A stretch of DNA of 64,000 bases from DAOVXM01 sp963746255 (GTDB lineage Bacteria > Chloroflexota > Anaerolineae > Anaerolineales > UBA4823). The stretch is taken from positions 372,001 to 436,000 of the forward strand of contig CAVVAJ010000005.1 in the NCBI GenBank assembly GCA_963746255.1, read 5' to 3'. The notes under the pieces were generated by a model that searched no databases, was not told the origin of the DNA, and saw only the letters and a program-made list of their open reading frames with translations. Shown piece by piece: positions 26,687-35,292 of this stretch; within the stretch, counting starts at the first letter, position 1, and each line of letters begins with the position of its first letter. The position numbers and the translations under genes are program-made.

Positions 26687-28069
26687 TCAAGTTAACTTAT
26701 TAACCAAAGCGGTTAGTTCATCTACATTCAGGCTGCTGCCTATCGGGTCATAATTTTCCCTGACCCACTGGTGCAGGGGTGCAGCCCAATTCGCAATCGC
26801 ATGGGGGTCACAAGGATAATGAGTCTTGCGCGTCCCTATATTCACCCAATCAAAATCATGCAGCGCTGCTTCCCAACATGACCAAGGTACGAAGTCGGGT
26901 GTCAAGGTAAATGTTGAAAGTGGTGAAAAAAACACTGGTACATCCTTGGGCAAAGCGCTCACCACACTTTCCAGAAAATTTAAGCTGTCCCAGGTGTTAA
27001 ATATTAGCCATAATGGTAGTAATCCCGCGAGCAGTGCAGAGCTCGGATCAAATTGACTGAACATTTCAATTAGAACGCCAGCTGGCTCGCGATTCTCCAA
27101 CTCCAGCTGGCGCCCGGCTGCTGCAAAGGCCAGGCGGGAAAAGTCATGCGGCTGTGGAAGGTGGATATGGTGAAAACGGTAACCGTGCTTTTCGCAAAAT
27201 TCTTCTATCGAAGAATCCAATCCGGGTGCAGAACCCCATTCAGATTCCGGCCCTTCGATAAGAGGGTAACCCGATAATTGCCAGTCGGTGTACTGCATTC
27301 CATTTGCCTGGCAATAGGTTTCAATTCGCGTGCTCCCCTCGATGTATTCTTGGGCGGATATATCTCCCCATCCGCCCAGCTGGAAAACGATACGTTCTTC
27401 AATTTGGTACTGCAGCCATTGTGCTCCACAATCTAGATAACATATCGTGCCCCCATCAATTAAATTCGCAAGGATAAACTCCTGGTAGGGTTTAATCAGC
27501 CCGGTGATCTTAAAACGCAGGTGGTTGACCCGCCGCGTTAACCATTCGTCATGGACAGGGTCAAAATGCTGAATCGTGATGATATCTGGGTTGAGCTGGG
27601 CAATCTTTGTGGCGAGGGACGTCGAGCGTTCAAAATATGTGCTGGCTTTTCCATCTGGTGAGCCCCCTTTCAGCGTCACGACAAATGCTTGCGGCAGAAA
27701 AGGACCACCCAACGATAGAGCGAGATGGGCACTCGCACCACCAAGCCCAGCCCCAATCGTAAGTGCTGGAAACGGTCCGCGAGTATTATCGTAATCTTTT
27801 AGCCGCTCCTTGGCGAGTGTCCTGACGTCTAGATTTTCTACCATATTCGCCGAGATGGCATTCGCTGCTTGGAATTTAGGGATTATCTGTCGGCTGATTT
27901 GTTGGGGGGCCCTGCCCAATAGCGATAGTCCAGCCCTTTGCCAATTCGGCAGATTGTAGGGTGGAAGCATGCGCTTGTTCAACCCTGCTGCAACACCCCG
28001 CGTGATTAATGGAGAGGAGCTTTCCAGACTCTCGAGGGGCTTTCGACGGGTGTGTTCCTCTGGATGCAT
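26687..28069 (-). CDS. Protein of unknown function, 460 aa
   Basis: Soluble protein that I do not recognise. The N-terminal 110 residues look weakly conserved. Then follows a glycine-rich segment FPALTIGAGLGGASAHLALSLGG that could bind a nucleotide or cofactor, alternating beta and helix segments, and a Trp-rich C-terminal half (PWSCWEAALHDFDWVNIG). No membrane helix and no cysteine cluster. It lies between the cytidylate-kinase-like and phosphofructokinase genes, same strand, with 65 bp before pfk ends. Confidence 0.5.
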   Translation of the reverse strand: MHPEEHTRRKPLESLESSSPLITRGVAAGLNKRMLPPYNLPNWQRAGLSLLGRAPQQISRQIIPKFQAANAISANMVENLDVRTLAKERLKDYDNTRGPFPALTIGAGLGGASAHLALSLGGPFLPQAFVVTLKGGSPDGKASTYFERSTSLATKIAQLNPDIITIQHFDPVHDEWLTRRVNHLRFKITGLIKPYQEFILANLIDGGTICYLDCGAQWLQYQIEERIVFQLGGWGDISAQEYIEGSTRIETYCQANGMQYTDWQLSGYPLIEGPESEWGSAPGLDSSIEEFCEKHGYRFHHIHLPQPHDFSRLAFAAAGRQLELENREPAGVLIEMFSQFDPSSALLAGLLPLWLIFNTWDSLNFLESVVSALPKDVPVFFSPLSTFTLTPDFVPWSCWEAALHDFDWVNIGTRKTHYPCDPHAIANWAAPLHQWVRENYDPIGSSLNVDELTALVNKLT

Positions 28070-28134
28070 GCTAGTGATTAAATTATACGTTGGCTCAATC
28101 GAAATGATAAATAATCGACAATTTGTTAATTAAC

Positions 28135-30384
28135 CTACTCAGGGGGGGCGGGATTGATAGTTGGTCCAGGCTGGGCAAGTACTTTTGCAATATGGCGAGT
28201 CTCCATCCACCACTGCTGCTTTGGCCGTTGGTTGATCATGTCCCCCATCCGGGGGAAGTCCTGCAAGCTGTGAAAATCCAAGTCTTTGCCGTGTAAACCG
28301 ATAAAGGCGCTCTCATTGGAGTCCGAATCTGCTTTTTCAATTAGGTAATCAATACAGCGTGTAGCAAACCGGGTGGCTTGAATCCGGTCAAAAGGCGAGG
28401 GGTTGCCTCCTTGCTGAAGGTGTCCGAGAATTGATTGCCGTACATCGAATAAATCACCACCCTCTTCTTCAAATAATGCGCACATAAATGCTGTGGAATA
28501 GACATTATTGGTGTATTCATTGCGGATTATCAGCCCTAATCTCTTCCCGCTGCGGAAACCGAAATTCAACTGTTCTACATCGGATTGTAGGTCTTTGAGA
28601 GTAACGCCCTCTTCATGTAGATATACACGTTCAGCGCCAGTTGCTAACCCACTCATGAGTGCCAGGTACCCGCACGTCCGGCCCATCACCTCAACCACAA
28701 AACATCGCCCGAGTGCAACTGCTGATTGTTTGATTTTATCAACCGCTTCAACGATATTGTTTAATGCCGTATCTGCCCCAACGCTCAATTCAGAACCTGG
28801 CAAATTGTTGTTGATTGATGCTGGTAAGCAAACGATAGGGATATCGAAGGCAGGAAAATTCACCCGTTCCTGTAGCAATCGGTAAGCAGCTTCATAACCC
28901 GACCATCCTCCAATCACCAGCAATCCATCTATTTGGTGCGATTCGATTGCGCGAGCGATATGATAATAATCACTCGCACTAGGGACATGTCTATTCGTAC
29001 CCAACTCTGAACCACCCATCGTTGCCCAGCCATTGACATCCATCCACTGCATTTCGGAGATTTCTCCATCAACGAACCCTTTGAATCCATTAGAAATACC
29101 GAAAACCTGGTGACCTTTATCGAGAGCGATACGTACTGCCGCTCGTACAGCCGCGTTCATACCAGGAGCTGGAGCGCCTGAATGTATTATCGCCAGCCTG
29201 AGACGTTTTTGATCTGCTTTTGGCGGATGAGGTAATGCTCTTAACATCGTCCTGAGAGTCTTAAATGCTTCAATGAAACTGCTGCCTCGCAACTCCATTG
29301 CGTGAAGATAATCTTTGGCCTGGATGGCGGTGTGTACTTCTTGCGACTTGGCGACACAGTCTACGAGAGGAGTTGCCACAATTCGATTTCCACGTATACC
29401 GATTAATTGGGGTTCTACATCGGGAGTCGCAGCTAATAGATATTCAACCGCGGTATGACCTAACAAGGTCCCCAAATTGCGGTCGAAAGCACTCGGCGTA
29501 CCGCCGCGCTGAACGTGACCTAGGACAGTTACACGCACTTCTTCACCAAGACACTCTTCTAGGGATTGAGCTACGTGTGAACTGCCGATATAATTGCCAT
29601 CACGGTCTCGGGCGCCTTCAGCGATAACAACGATTGAATCCCGTCTGCCGGCTTTACGACCTGCTTTTATTCGGTTGCACATCACCTCTTGCCAATTTTC
29701 GACATCGGGCGGAAATTCGGGGATTAGCACCCAATCTGAACCTGTCGCCAGTGCGCCCATCAATGCCAGATAGCCGCAGTTACGTCCCATCACCTTGACA
29801 ACAAATGTCCGTTGGTGACTAGCGGCGGTGCTGGAGATAGCATCCACAGCTTCAGTGATGCGATGTAAGGCAGAATCCGCACCGATGGTCATATCTGTGC
29901 CGAATGTATCATTGTCAATAGAACCTACCAAACCGATGATCATTAAGTTTGGGTATTGCTCTTTCGCTGACAGAGGGATTTCCCCATCAGCGACAAGCTC
30001 TTCCACAAGGTTTGGCCATTCCTGACGGAAAATATTGGCGCCTGTAAGACTTCCATCTCCGCCAATTACCGCAATGCGGTCAATCCCATGCATAATTAGG
30101 TTCTTTGCTGCAGCTTTCCTACCAGCGCGGGTGAGGAATTCTTGGCAACGTGCAGTGCCGATCGTTGTGCCGCCTTTTTGGAGTATCCCGCCAACCGACT
30201 CCCAAGTTGCCATCCTTATCCGATCCCCACCTTTGACCATCCCGCGGTACCCCTCATAGATCAGATGTACCTCAACTCCAATGTCCATTGCAGAACGGAC
30301 AATAGCTCGAACGGCTGCATTCATTCCTTGGGCGTCACCACCACTTGTAACGACCCCAATACGCTGTCTAGCATTATTAATCAT
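28135..30384 (-). CDS. pfkA: 6-phosphofructokinase, tandem double-domain (eukaryotic-type architecture)
   Basis: 748 aa from the ATG after caggaga. Two PFK domains are fused. The N-half has RIGVVTSGGDAQGMNAAVRA, GGDGSLTGANIFRQEW, GSIDNDTFGTDMTIGADSAL and VLGHVQRGGTPSAFDR, so its catalytic residues are present. Gly after GGD and Gly before SIDND point to ATP rather than pyrophosphate. The C-half has IGGWSGYEAAYRL and SINNNLPGSELSVGADTAL: the catalytic Asp is Asn, as in the regulatory half of animal PFK-1. Phosphorylates fructose 6-phosphate in glycolysis; the second half is probably regulatory. Confidence 0.92.
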   Translation of the reverse strand: MINNARQRIGVVTSGGDAQGMNAAVRAIVRSAMDIGVEVHLIYEGYRGMVKGGDRIRMATWESVGGILQKGGTTIGTARCQEFLTRAGRKAAAKNLIMHGIDRIAVIGGDGSLTGANIFRQEWPNLVEELVADGEIPLSAKEQYPNLMIIGLVGSIDNDTFGTDMTIGADSALHRITEAVDAISSTAASHQRTFVVKVMGRNCGYLALMGALATGSDWVLIPEFPPDVENWQEVMCNRIKAGRKAGRRDSIVVIAEGARDRDGNYIGSSHVAQSLEECLGEEVRVTVLGHVQRGGTPSAFDRNLGTLLGHTAVEYLLAATPDVEPQLIGIRGNRIVATPLVDCVAKSQEVHTAIQAKDYLHAMELRGSSFIEAFKTLRTMLRALPHPPKADQKRLRLAIIHSGAPAPGMNAAVRAAVRIALDKGHQVFGISNGFKGFVDGEISEMQWMDVNGWATMGGSELGTNRHVPSASDYYHIARAIESHQIDGLLVIGGWSGYEAAYRLLQERVNFPAFDIPIVCLPASINNNLPGSELSVGADTALNNIVEAVDKIKQSAVALGRCFVVEVMGRTCGYLALMSGLATGAERVYLHEEGVTLKDLQSDVEQLNFGFRSGKRLGLIIRNEYTNNVYSTAFMCALFEEEGGDLFDVRQSILGHLQQGGNPSPFDRIQATRFATRCIDYLIEKADSDSNESAFIGLHGKDLDFHSLQDFPRMGDMINQRPKQQWWMETRHIAKVLAQPGPTINPAPPE

Positions 30385-30697
30385 CAAATATCTCCTGAAG
30401 GAGGAAGAATAGGCTTGATACAGCCTCCACAATAAACTCGAGAAGATATCACTACGATATGATAACTATGCCCAAGTGAATTGATAAGCGGATTATTGTG
30501 ATTATACCTATACTTGTTTGGTGTGCGTTAGCTTTTGTATGTCGTTCTCGTCAGTAGGTGCGTAAGCCCGGGCATTATCGTTTTAGTTTCTATATGCGGC
30601 CAAAACCTGTAAACATTGCTGCGTCCCAAAATTCTCCAATTTGGCAGGCAGTCAAAACCAATTAAGTTGCTTATATCGGGGAAATCGCAGATCGCTA
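30385..30697. other. Intergenic region between pfkA and the leader promoter
   Basis: About 310 bp between two divergent genes. It should include the minus-strand pfkA promoter. I see no coding frame and no convincing repeat here. Confidence 0.5.
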
Positions 30698-30726
30698 TTG
30701 ACGAAAATGGGATCGCAGGCTAAAAT
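30698..30726 (+). promoter_or_regulatory. Sigma-70-type promoter upstream of the 188-aa protein gene
   Basis: TTGACG and TAAAAT separated by exactly 17 bp. Predicted start of transcription is about 30733, only some 14 nt before a strong terminator-like hairpin. Confidence 0.7.
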
Positions 30727-30746
30727 TCTCTAAGCGTCAATCACGT

Positions 30747-30775
30747 CGCCCCCCATTGGGAGGCGGCCTTTTTTT
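30747..30775 (+). terminator. Terminator-like hairpin in the leader, possible attenuator
   Basis: Stem cgcccccc/gggaggcg (seven of eight pairs) with loop att, then gcc and seven T. It lies between the promoter and the ribosome site (ggagg) of the next gene. It can only matter for plus-strand transcription; the minus strand has no T-run after the stem. Either read-through is regulated, or it insulates the gene from upstream transcription. Confidence 0.7.
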
Positions 30776-30789
30776 GCCGGAGGTATACA

Positions 30790-31356
30790 ATGGATAAGCA
30801 AGAGCAATTCGCTAACGATTCCGAACATCTTGAAGGTTCTGTAGAAACCGGAGCAGAAGACATCATCGCTGAGATAGTAAACTTATCTCAATCATCGGCA
30901 GGAAATATCAAAGCCGAAGTTGTTCGTATGAACAACAGCGGCGCGTTGGAAATTTCAGCCAGTGAGGTTGATATCCGCCAGGGTGGTGCCGGAAAAATTG
31001 CTGCCCAATCCATTAATCTACACCAGGGCGGAATTATGCTCTGCGAAGCAGAGACAGTATCGGTTGACCAAGGCGGTATAGGTGTGTCTATTGCCACAGA
31101 TACAACGATAAACGAAGGGACAACCGGGGTTGTGTATGCGACCAATGCCGTGATGAATAATTCGAAATCTTCTTTACTGGTTGCTCAACAAGTCCAGGGC
31201 GGGAAGATACAGACAAAGGTATTGCTAGCTGGTCAAGTTGATGGCAATGTTGAAACATTACTGGATACGCCTAGGGCATTACTGGCTGGCGCGGCTGCCG
31301 GTTTGGGCATTGGATTGGTTCTACTCTTGGGAGGTCTTCTGACGCGCAGATCTTAA
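30790..31356 (+). CDS. Repetitive, probably beta-structured protein with C-terminal membrane anchor
   Basis: 188 aa. After an acidic N-terminus the sequence repeats a short pattern of polar turn plus beta strand (for example SASEVDIRQGGAGKIAAQ and SINLHQGGIMLCEAETV), about 18-20 residues per unit, suggesting a beta-solenoid. It ends with a membrane helix (GAAAGLGIGLVLLLGGLL) and a basic tail. No signal peptide is apparent, so topology is uncertain. The repeats recall bactofilin-like proteins but I cannot assign it. Ribosome site ggagg at good distance. Confidence 0.55.
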   Translation: MDKQEQFANDSEHLEGSVETGAEDIIAEIVNLSQSSAGNIKAEVVRMNNSGALEISASEVDIRQGGAGKIAAQSINLHQGGIMLCEAETVSVDQGGIGVSIATDTTINEGTTGVVYATNAVMNNSKSSLLVAQQVQGGKIQTKVLLAGQVDGNVETLLDTPRALLAGAAAGLGIGLVLLLGGLLTRRS

Positions 31357-31490
31357 GCAAAGTGGAATTCACCACATAGTGTATCGCTGTGCCTGGTGAT
31401 AATAACCGGCATTGCCGGAATATACCAGACGAGTGAAGGTAACCTGCTGATTATCAGTATCAGGTGAGAGGCGCTCCGAGGAAGGAAAAG

Positions 31491-32147
31491 ATGGAAGATA
31501 TAGTTATTGAAGCAAAAAAAAGGGAAATTATTGGGAAGCAAGTCAAAGCATTAAGACGTGATGGTTGGATACCAGCGGTGATTTATGGTCCGGAGATTAA
31601 ACCAATCGCGATCAGTCTAGATGCAAAAATCGCCAATCGGTTGCTGCCAGGGATCACATCCTCGCAGTTCATTACCGTTGACGTAGAAGGCGAGCAATTC
31701 ACCACCCTTGTGCGAGATAGACAGCAGCATGTGATTCATAATAATTTGCTGCATGTGGACTTCATGTCAGTCTCAATGACTGAAACACTACGTACAAGTG
31801 TCCCAATCGTATTACTGGGTGAGGCACCCGCGCTCGGTGAGGGTGGCATACTTGTCACAGGACAAGAATACCTGGATGTACAAAGTTTACCGAAAGATCT
31901 ACCGGAGCGAGTTTCTATTGATATCTCTCGCCTCGTTTCAATAGGTGATGCCATTTATGTTCGGGATCTTGAAATGCCGGAAGCGGTCGAGATATTGACC
32001 GACGAGGATGAAATGGTCGTCCTGGTTACCGCACCTGCTTTGATCGTTGAAGAAGATGAAGAAGCCGCAGAAGAACTCTTTGTTGATGAGGAAGCAGAAC
32101 CAGAAGTGATTGAACGCGGTAAGAAGGAAGACGAAGAAGACGAATAA
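31491..32147 (+). CDS. rplY: Ribosomal protein L25 / general stress protein Ctc
   Basis: 218 aa. Start chosen at the ATG after aggaaggaaaag. N-terminal L25 domain with EIIGKQVKALRRDGWIPAVIYGPE binds 5S rRNA, followed by the TL5/Ctc domain with LHVDFMSVSMTETLRTSVPI and LEVESLP-like sequence (LDVQSLPKDLPERVSID). The C-terminal 35 residues are strongly acidic (EEDEEAAEELFVDEEAE), a common feature of long L25 forms. A clear terminator follows. Confidence 0.93.
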   Translation: MEDIVIEAKKREIIGKQVKALRRDGWIPAVIYGPEIKPIAISLDAKIANRLLPGITSSQFITVDVEGEQFTTLVRDRQQHVIHNNLLHVDFMSVSMTETLRTSVPIVLLGEAPALGEGGILVTGQEYLDVQSLPKDLPERVSIDISRLVSIGDAIYVRDLEMPEAVEILTDEDEMVVLVTAPALIVEEDEEAAEELFVDEEAEPEVIERGKKEDEEDE

Positions 32148-32181
32148 TATTCTTGCCGACAAATCAGAAGATATAAAAAGT

Positions 32182-32211
32182 AACCCGGTGATACTCATCG
32201 GGTTGCTTTTA
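32182..32211 (+). terminator. Intrinsic terminator after rplY
   Basis: Ten-base-pair stem aacccggtga/tcatcgggtt with loop tac, followed by gcttttattg on the plus strand. Placed 35 bp after the rplY stop. Confidence 0.85.
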
Positions 32212-32292
32212 TTGTCGGGGGAAATTTATCTACCAGGCCTGTTCTTTTTTTAGATATCTCAACTCATCCATCTTGGATGGGAGGCGTGCATA

Positions 32293-32910
32293 TCAGTGAG
32301 ATTGAAGTAGATTGATCAAGCCGATCATAATCCTGGCGGATACTCCCCAAAGGGTCTCACCTCGAAATTGGTTGTAGTAGATTACTGGGATGGAGCCGTA
32401 AGGTTGTGGCAGCTCTCGATAGCGTTTCTCGTAATTGTCTGGGTCCGCTAGCCATGACAAGGGGATCGTAAAAGCACGCGTGACCTCCCTCTTGTCTGGA
32501 ATAATAGGATAAGGCCAGGGAATTATCCCAATGATCGGGGTTACTCGATAATTTGTGATTGTCAGGTAGTCATTTAACCGCCCAAGCAGGTGAACATCAG
32601 TTGTTCGTATAGCAAGTTCTTCTTCGGTTTCTCGCAGAGCAGTCATTTCCGCATCGTTATCGGTCGGGTGAACGCCGCCTCCGGGGAATCCGACCTGACT
32701 GCTATGGGGGTCAGATCTATTGGCAGACCGATGGATCATTAATATGTGCCAGGAATCATCAATCCAAGCAAATGGGATGAGTACTGCTGCCAGTCGATGT
32801 TCTTTTATTAGCATACCTGGTGGATATGGGTTATCTGGTTCTCTCTCTGAGACCGAGCGGATACGTTTTAGTATCTCCGTTTCTGGCAAAGTTGCTATAG
32901 ATGTCGGCAT
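32293..32910 (-). CDS. Nudix hydrolase, CoA pyrophosphatase-like
   Basis: 205 aa. The Nudix box is in GGGVHPTDNDAEMTALRETEEELAI near residue 75 to 99 (G, E, REtEEE pattern complete), preceded by SQVGFPGG as in the NudL/CoA-diphosphatase group. Hydrolyses a nucleoside diphosphate derivative, probably CoA, in the cytoplasm. It follows trmI by 9 bp on the same strand. Confidence 0.85.
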   Translation of the reverse strand: MPTSIATLPETEILKRIRSVSEREPDNPYPPGMLIKEHRLAAVLIPFAWIDDSWHILMIHRSANRSDPHSSQVGFPGGGVHPTDNDAEMTALRETEEELAIRTTDVHLLGRLNDYLTITNYRVTPIIGIIPWPYPIIPDKREVTRAFTIPLSWLADPDNYEKRYRELPQPYGSIPVIYYNQFRGETLWGVSARIMIGLINLLQSH

Positions 32911-32919
32911 TTTCTCATC

Positions 32920-33708
32920 CTATTGAGCAGAGGAGACTGATCTCGCAAAGATCAGGTATCCAGTATGCGCGACCATCCTGTCAGTCGGTCTCAAACGTTG
33001 ATATAGGGGCTTGTAGTGGCGGAGAAGTATTTCAGCAATGTCAACAAAAGAAAATTGATGATTGTGTAAGGCTGGCAGCAACCGTTCGAGCTGATTTACA
33101 GTCGGTACAATGGCTCCGAATTGCCCCCCTGGTTTTAGCGCGCAGCGAACTTGTTCGATGTAATCATAAGGGTTTGGTAGGTCAAGGAAGACCGCATCGA
33201 CAAATTCTTCAACAAAGCCTTCAGCAATGTCACGTAATCTGAACTCGACATTGCCTGCCAGGTCCAACCTATTAAGATTCTTGATTGCCAGGTTCTGCAT
33301 ATCTGGTCGGATTTCATAACTGTAGACACACCCCTGATCACCAACCATCCAAGCGAGTGCAGTAGTGAAGGCACCCGATCCAGTTCCGGCTTCAATCACC
33401 TTTTTTCCAGGACCTATGCCCATCGTAACCAGGATGTAGCCGATATCTTTTGGATACATGATCTGGGAGTTGCGGCGGGTTTCCTGGATTAGCTCGGCGA
33501 GGGAAGGCTGCAGAAGAAAGAAAGAGCTTCCTTGGTGGCTGAGAATTTCCGTGCCCCATGGTTTTCCTATAATATCGTCGAATTTCAGTACCCCTCGATG
33601 TGTCTGGAGCTCACCACCAGGATTTAAGCGTACAAAATATATTTTATTTGAAGGACTCACGAGTTGAATTAGATCGCCTGGTTGGGCGTTTAGGCTATCC
33701 GATAACAT
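32920..33708 (-). CDS. trmI: tRNA (adenine-58-N1)-methyltransferase TrmI
   Basis: 262 aa. N-terminal beta domain (KIYFVRLNPGGELQTHRG, FDDIIGKPWGTEI), then the SAM-binding motif KVIEAGTGSGAFTTALAW near residue 103 and acidic ribose ligand in YSYEIRPDM. VDAVFLDLPNPYDYI carries the catalytic-site Asp/Pro motif. It makes m1A58 in the T loop of tRNAs. Confidence 0.93.
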   Translation of the reverse strand: MLSDSLNAQPGDLIQLVSPSNKIYFVRLNPGGELQTHRGVLKFDDIIGKPWGTEILSHQGSSFFLLQPSLAELIQETRRNSQIMYPKDIGYILVTMGIGPGKKVIEAGTGSGAFTTALAWMVGDQGCVYSYEIRPDMQNLAIKNLNRLDLAGNVEFRLRDIAEGFVEEFVDAVFLDLPNPYDYIEQVRCALKPGGQFGAIVPTVNQLERLLPALHNHQFSFVDIAEILLRHYKPLYQRLRPTDRMVAHTGYLIFARSVSSAQ

Positions 33709-33864
33709 ATTAACACATCCTAAGACGTTGAAGTTTCCGCAGCAGGTATTATATCAGCGCTGAGCAACACTTCTGAAAATACGGAAATCGTGACATATAT
33801 CAAAGATATTGAGCAACGAGAGAAGCAGGTATGGTTCTTTTCCCCCCGTATATTTGGATTATGG

Positions 33865-34134
33865 CTATGTCGGTTTGACTTCTACCCGTCCCAACCAATA
33901 GCCAGCAAACAAGAATAAGACACTGGAGAGAGTTGCCAGACCAAGGTTCAGTGCACCCATTTTGAAGAACGAAAGCCCAAATTGGTCACCAATGAAGTTA
34001 CCCAACCAGAACCCTGCCCAGCTTAGGATAAGGTAGAGTAGAAACCGTCCTGCGCCGCCGCCGCGCCAGACATGAAACGCTGTACCGTAAAGCGTTGATA
34101 ACAAAAATCCGAAGAGTAACGTTGGCAGGGTCAT
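33865..34134 (-). CDS. Small membrane protein of unknown function
   Basis: 89 aa with three hydrophobic segments (LPTLLFGFLLSTLYGTAF, FLLYLILSWAGFWLGNFIG, GLATLSSVLFLFAGYWLG). No family recognised. It lies between trmI and mnmA on the same strand, 26 bp after mnmA, and has a plausible start. Confidence 0.6.
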   Translation of the reverse strand: MTLPTLLFGFLLSTLYGTAFHVWRGGGAGRFLLYLILSWAGFWLGNFIGDQFGLSFFKMGALNLGLATLSSVLFLFAGYWLGRVEVKPT

Positions 34135-34160
34135 AAGGTTATATCCAGTGCTATTCTAAT

Positions 34161-35243
34161 TCAAAATGCACGCTTATAGCTATGTTGGATTATACCTCCG
34201 CCCAAGCAGACAACACCATCATAGATCACAGCGGCTTGCCCAGGGGTGATAGCTCTTACCGGTGCATCAAACTTGATCATTGCGTTTCCATGCTGAAGTG
34301 GGGTGACCATGGCCGGGAGTTCGGCGGTAGTGTAGCGTGTCTTGACATTCGCTCTAAATGGATGTTCAGGAGTGATACCTGCCACCCAATTAATCTTTGC
34401 CACCGGCATTTCTACTCTGCCTAAATTCTCCTCTCCCCCGACAATGAGTGCATTACTGCGGATATCTTTCTTAACGACGTAGAGTGGGTAGGGGGATGAT
34501 AATCCAAGCCCTTTTCGTTGTCCAATCGTATAGAATGCTAGACCACGATGTTCACCGAGATTTTCTCCTTCAATTGATCGAATTGGTCCCGGGTTTATGG
34601 CTGCGGGGAAGTTGCGAACAAGGAAATCGCGATAGTTACCACCGGCAAGAAAACATAAATCCTGGCTGTCCGATCTATTGGCGGATGGGATGTTCAGAGA
34701 ACGGGCATAAGCTCGCACTTCTGCCTTTGAATATTCTCCTAATGGGAATATGGTTTTCCTGAGCTGTTCCTGTTTAAGTACGTGCAGGACATATGATTGA
34801 TCTTTTCCCAGGTCGACTGCCTTCATTAATTGTTTGGATCCATCTAAAGCAGTTGCTAACCGGGCATAATGTCCGGTTGCTAGAGCGTTTGCTCCTAAAG
34901 CAAGCGCATGGTCTAGCAGATATCCCCACCGGATTTGGCGATTGCATATGAGACACGGATTAGGTGTTATCCCAGCGGTATAGCCTTTGAGAAACGCCTG
35001 CACCACTGTATCGTGAAATGCAGCCTGCGCATCCACCGCGTAAAAAGGGATACCCAATTGTCCTGCAATCCGTCGGGCGAGCGCCATCGCATCCGGCGAG
35101 CAGCAGCGGTTGGCATCGGAGGTGCCGGGCTCGCTCCATAGGCGCAGCATCATACCTATCACATCATAGCCGGCTTCTACCAACAATGCAGCAGCAACTG
35201 AGCTGTCTACACCCCCACTCATCGCAATCACAATTCTTTTCAT
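34161..35243 (-). CDS. mnmA: tRNA-specific 2-thiouridylase MnmA
   Basis: 360 aa. P-loop SGGVDSSVAAALL at residue 9, the catalytic cysteine in TPNPCLICNRQIRWG near residue 97 and its partner in SQDLCFLAGG near residue 195. It adds the 2-thio group to U34 of tRNA-Lys, -Glu and -Gln using sulfur passed from a cysteine desulfurase, which is the adjacent upstream gene. Confidence 0.96.
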   Translation of the reverse strand: MKRIVIAMSGGVDSSVAAALLVEAGYDVIGMMLRLWSEPGTSDANRCCSPDAMALARRIAGQLGIPFYAVDAQAAFHDTVVQAFLKGYTAGITPNPCLICNRQIRWGYLLDHALALGANALATGHYARLATALDGSKQLMKAVDLGKDQSYVLHVLKQEQLRKTIFPLGEYSKAEVRAYARSLNIPSANRSDSQDLCFLAGGNYRDFLVRNFPAAINPGPIRSIEGENLGEHRGLAFYTIGQRKGLGLSSPYPLYVVKKDIRSNALIVGGEENLGRVEMPVAKINWVAGITPEHPFRANVKTRYTTAELPAMVTPLQHGNAMIKFDAPVRAITPGQAAVIYDGVVCLGGGIIQHSYKRAF

Positions 35244-35292
35244 GCTTGTTTACTTGGATTGTCGTTGGCAGGAAAAAATGATTCCAAATCAG

